The translations under genes were made by a program, and so were the position numbers. From Bacteroidota bacterium (GTDB taxonomy: Bacteria; Bacteroidota; Bacteroidia; Bacteroidales; Prolixibacteraceae): DNA of 6,178 bases. The notes beneath the pieces are model-generated. The model was given only the letters and a program-made list of their open reading frames with translations, was not told the DNA's origin and did not search any database. The stretch lies in contig JABMPI010000528.1 in assembly GCA_013203755.1 (NCBI GenBank), forward strand, positions 1 through 6,178. The letters are read 5' to 3'. This document shows, one piece after another, positions 5,274-6,178 of this stretch; position 1 is the first letter of the stretch, and the number at the start of each line of letters is the position of its first letter.

Positions 5274-5668
5274 AAAAATACGCCCCATATCTATTGGCAA
5301 CAATCTTAACCGGATTTGCTCTGCTCACTTTATTCCTAAGCACGTCGGTAATATTCGATTTATTTGGTATCAGAGCCAAAGAGGGCAACTATGTTTTGCT
5401 TGTAGTATGGGCAAATTTTATCTGTAGCTTTCTTTATCTATTTGCTGCTTATGGCTTTGTTACAGCCAAAAAATGGACTGCCAAACTTTTGGGCATTTCC
5501 ACTATAATCCTAATAACCGCTTTGCTTGGTTTATTCTATCATATCAACTCTGGTGGTATTTATGAAACAAAAACCATAGGTGCTATGTTTTTTAGAATTA
5601 CCGTAACACTGGTGTTTGCGGTATTAGCATACGTACGCATTAATCGTGAATTAAGAATTAAGAATTGA
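5270..5668 (+). CDS. Four-helix integral membrane protein, unknown function
   Basis: I do not recognise the family. The 132-residue product has four hydrophobic segments at about residues 8-28, 41-63, 70-90 and 103-122, with short loops and a basic C-terminal tail (RINRELRIKN). A Lys-Lys-Trp loop (67-69) lies between the second and third helices, and there is a conspicuous Gly-Gly (95-96) in the third loop. No signal peptide cleavage site is evident. It overlaps tetR by four bases (ATGA) and so is very likely co-translated with it and controlled by it. Small four-helix proteins beside TetR genes are often drug, lipid or stress-related membrane factors, but that is only context. Its last codons lie in a heptamer tandem repeat. 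Confidence 0.82.
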   Translation: MKKYAPYLLATILTGFALLTLFLSTSVIFDLFGIRAKEGNYVLLVVWANFICSFLYLFAAYGFVTAKKWTAKLLGISTIILITALLGLFYHINSGGIYETKTIGAMFFRITVTLVFAVLAYVRINRELRIKN

Positions 5669-5675
5669 GAATTAT
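5648..5675. repeat. Four-copy 7-bp tandem repeat spanning a stop and a start codon
   Basis: GAATTAA, GAATTAA, GAATTGA and GAATTAT follow each other without a gap. The first three copies encode the C-terminal residues ELRIKN and the TGA stop (5666-5668) of the four-helix membrane protein. The fourth ends in the first two bases of the ATG (5674-5676) of the lipoprotein gene. Because 7 is not a multiple of 3, a change in copy number would alter the C-terminus of the first protein and the distance between stop and start. Confidence 0.7.
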
Positions 5676-6144
5676 GAAACAAGCAACAATTATCATCGCA
5701 TCCCTGTTTATGAGCTTTTTTGTACTTAGTTGTGGCGACACTTCTAAGGAAAAACCTGAAGACCAACAAAAGGAAACTGTTAATCAGGAAGAAACTGACC
5801 ACCATGTGAAAAGTGAAGGCTTTGAGCTTAACAATGGCGAAAAATGGCTTGTCAACTCAGAAATGAAACCTTTTGTAGCCAAAGGGGAAAAGCTTATTAA
5901 TGAGTATATAGCCAACAATAACACAGAATATAAAGCGCTGGCAGCCCAACTAAAAGAGCAAAATAGTCAGTTGATTTCAAGTTGTACAATGGACGGGAAA
6001 AGTCATGAAGTATTGCATGAATGGCTGCACCCACATCTCGAAATAGTAAAAGAACTTTCATCTGCAGAAACAAATGAAGTGGCAAATGAAATTGTTGTCC
6101 GCTTAAAAACATCTTACGGAATGTATCATCAGTATTTTCAATAG
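5674..6144 (+). CDS. Putative metal-binding lipoprotein
   Basis: The ATG at 5674 is preferred over a TTG three codons upstream, because it gives a clean lipoprotein signal peptide ending in VLSC with Cys20 (156 residues). A charged, Glu/Lys/Gln-rich linker (about 21-50, with His43-His44) leads to NNGEKWLVNSEMKP (53-66) and a helical domain. The notable motif is SCTMDGKSHEVLHEWLHPH (103-121), with Cys104, His111, His115, His119 and His121. From memory, exported Bacteroidota proteins with a CTMxGxxHxxLHxWLxP pattern occur near metal-efflux genes, so periplasmic metal or copper binding is plausible but not proven. It follows the four-helix protein by five bases and is probably the last visible gene of the operon. 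An AT-only inverted repeat (TTTATT/AATAAA, 6149-6164) follows, too weak to call a terminator. Confidence 0.85.
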   Translation: MKQATIIIASLFMSFFVLSCGDTSKEKPEDQQKETVNQEETDHHVKSEGFELNNGEKWLVNSEMKPFVAKGEKLINEYIANNNTEYKALAAQLKEQNSQLISSCTMDGKSHEVLHEWLHPHLEIVKELSSAETNEVANEIVVRLKTSYGMYHQYFQ

Positions 6145-6166
6145 GGTATTTATTCATCAATAAACA

Positions 6167-6178
6167 ACACACACACAC
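6167..6178. repeat. AC dinucleotide repeat cut by the window edge
   Basis: Six AC units run to the last base of the window, so the true length is unknown. The repeat lies 22 bases after the stop of the lipoprotein gene. Dinucleotide runs of this length are uncommon in bacterial DNA and can vary in copy number, but nothing here shows what it does. Confidence 0.6.

Noticed and set aside
5158..5388. 76-codon minus-strand ORF across the tetR / membrane-protein junction
   Set aside because: It crosses two overlapping plus-strand genes and has no features of its own.
5560..5805. 81-codon minus-strand ORF across the heptamer repeat
   Set aside because: It is an antisense shadow of the membrane-protein end and the lipoprotein signal peptide.
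5897..6178. 93-codon minus-strand ORF running off the window edge
   Set aside because: It begins at the edge in repeat DNA and lies fully antisense to the lipoprotein gene.

Overview
The window reads as AT-rich chromosomal DNA of a Bacteroidota member, most likely a flavobacterium or cytophaga relative. The signs are three lipoprotein signal peptides with typical Bacteroidota lipoboxes, weak or absent Shine-Dalgarno sequences, ATGA-type gene overlaps, and one match to the Bacteroidota promoter element TAnnTTTG. I cannot name a genus.

Left part (1-2382): a leader of about 318 bases with a perfect inverted repeat and an 18-bp palindrome precedes a compact alkaline phosphatase lipoprotein in which every catalytic and metal-binding residue can be seen. 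It converges, with a 3-bp gap, on an unrecognised lipoprotein gene on the minus strand. The following 420 bases hold a GC-rich hairpin repeat, a second inverted repeat and a doubtful 60-codon ORF.

Middle part (2383-4542): an AI-2E-family (PF01594) membrane transporter on the minus strand is preceded by a 28-codon ORF whose TGA overlaps the transporter start. Upstream lie several hundred bases of apparently decayed minus-strand coding DNA. These include a possible 5' remnant of a baeRF-like gene and a signal-peptide protein broken by a one-base frameshift. A second copy of the GC-rich hairpin and an imperfect 32-bp direct repeat fill the gap before the next operon.

Right part (4482-6178): the most interesting region is a compact plus-strand operon. 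A promoter matching the Bacteroidota consensus is overlapped by a near-perfect 20-bp TetR-type operator. It is followed by a tiny membrane-protein ORF carrying an indel in a T-run, a TetR regulator, a four-helix membrane protein overlapping it by ATGA, and a lipoprotein with a Cys/His cluster that may bind metal. A 7-bp tandem repeat spans the stop of the membrane protein and the start of the lipoprotein. The simplest reading is a self-repressed envelope stress or metal-response cassette. The function is inferred from layout, not shown.
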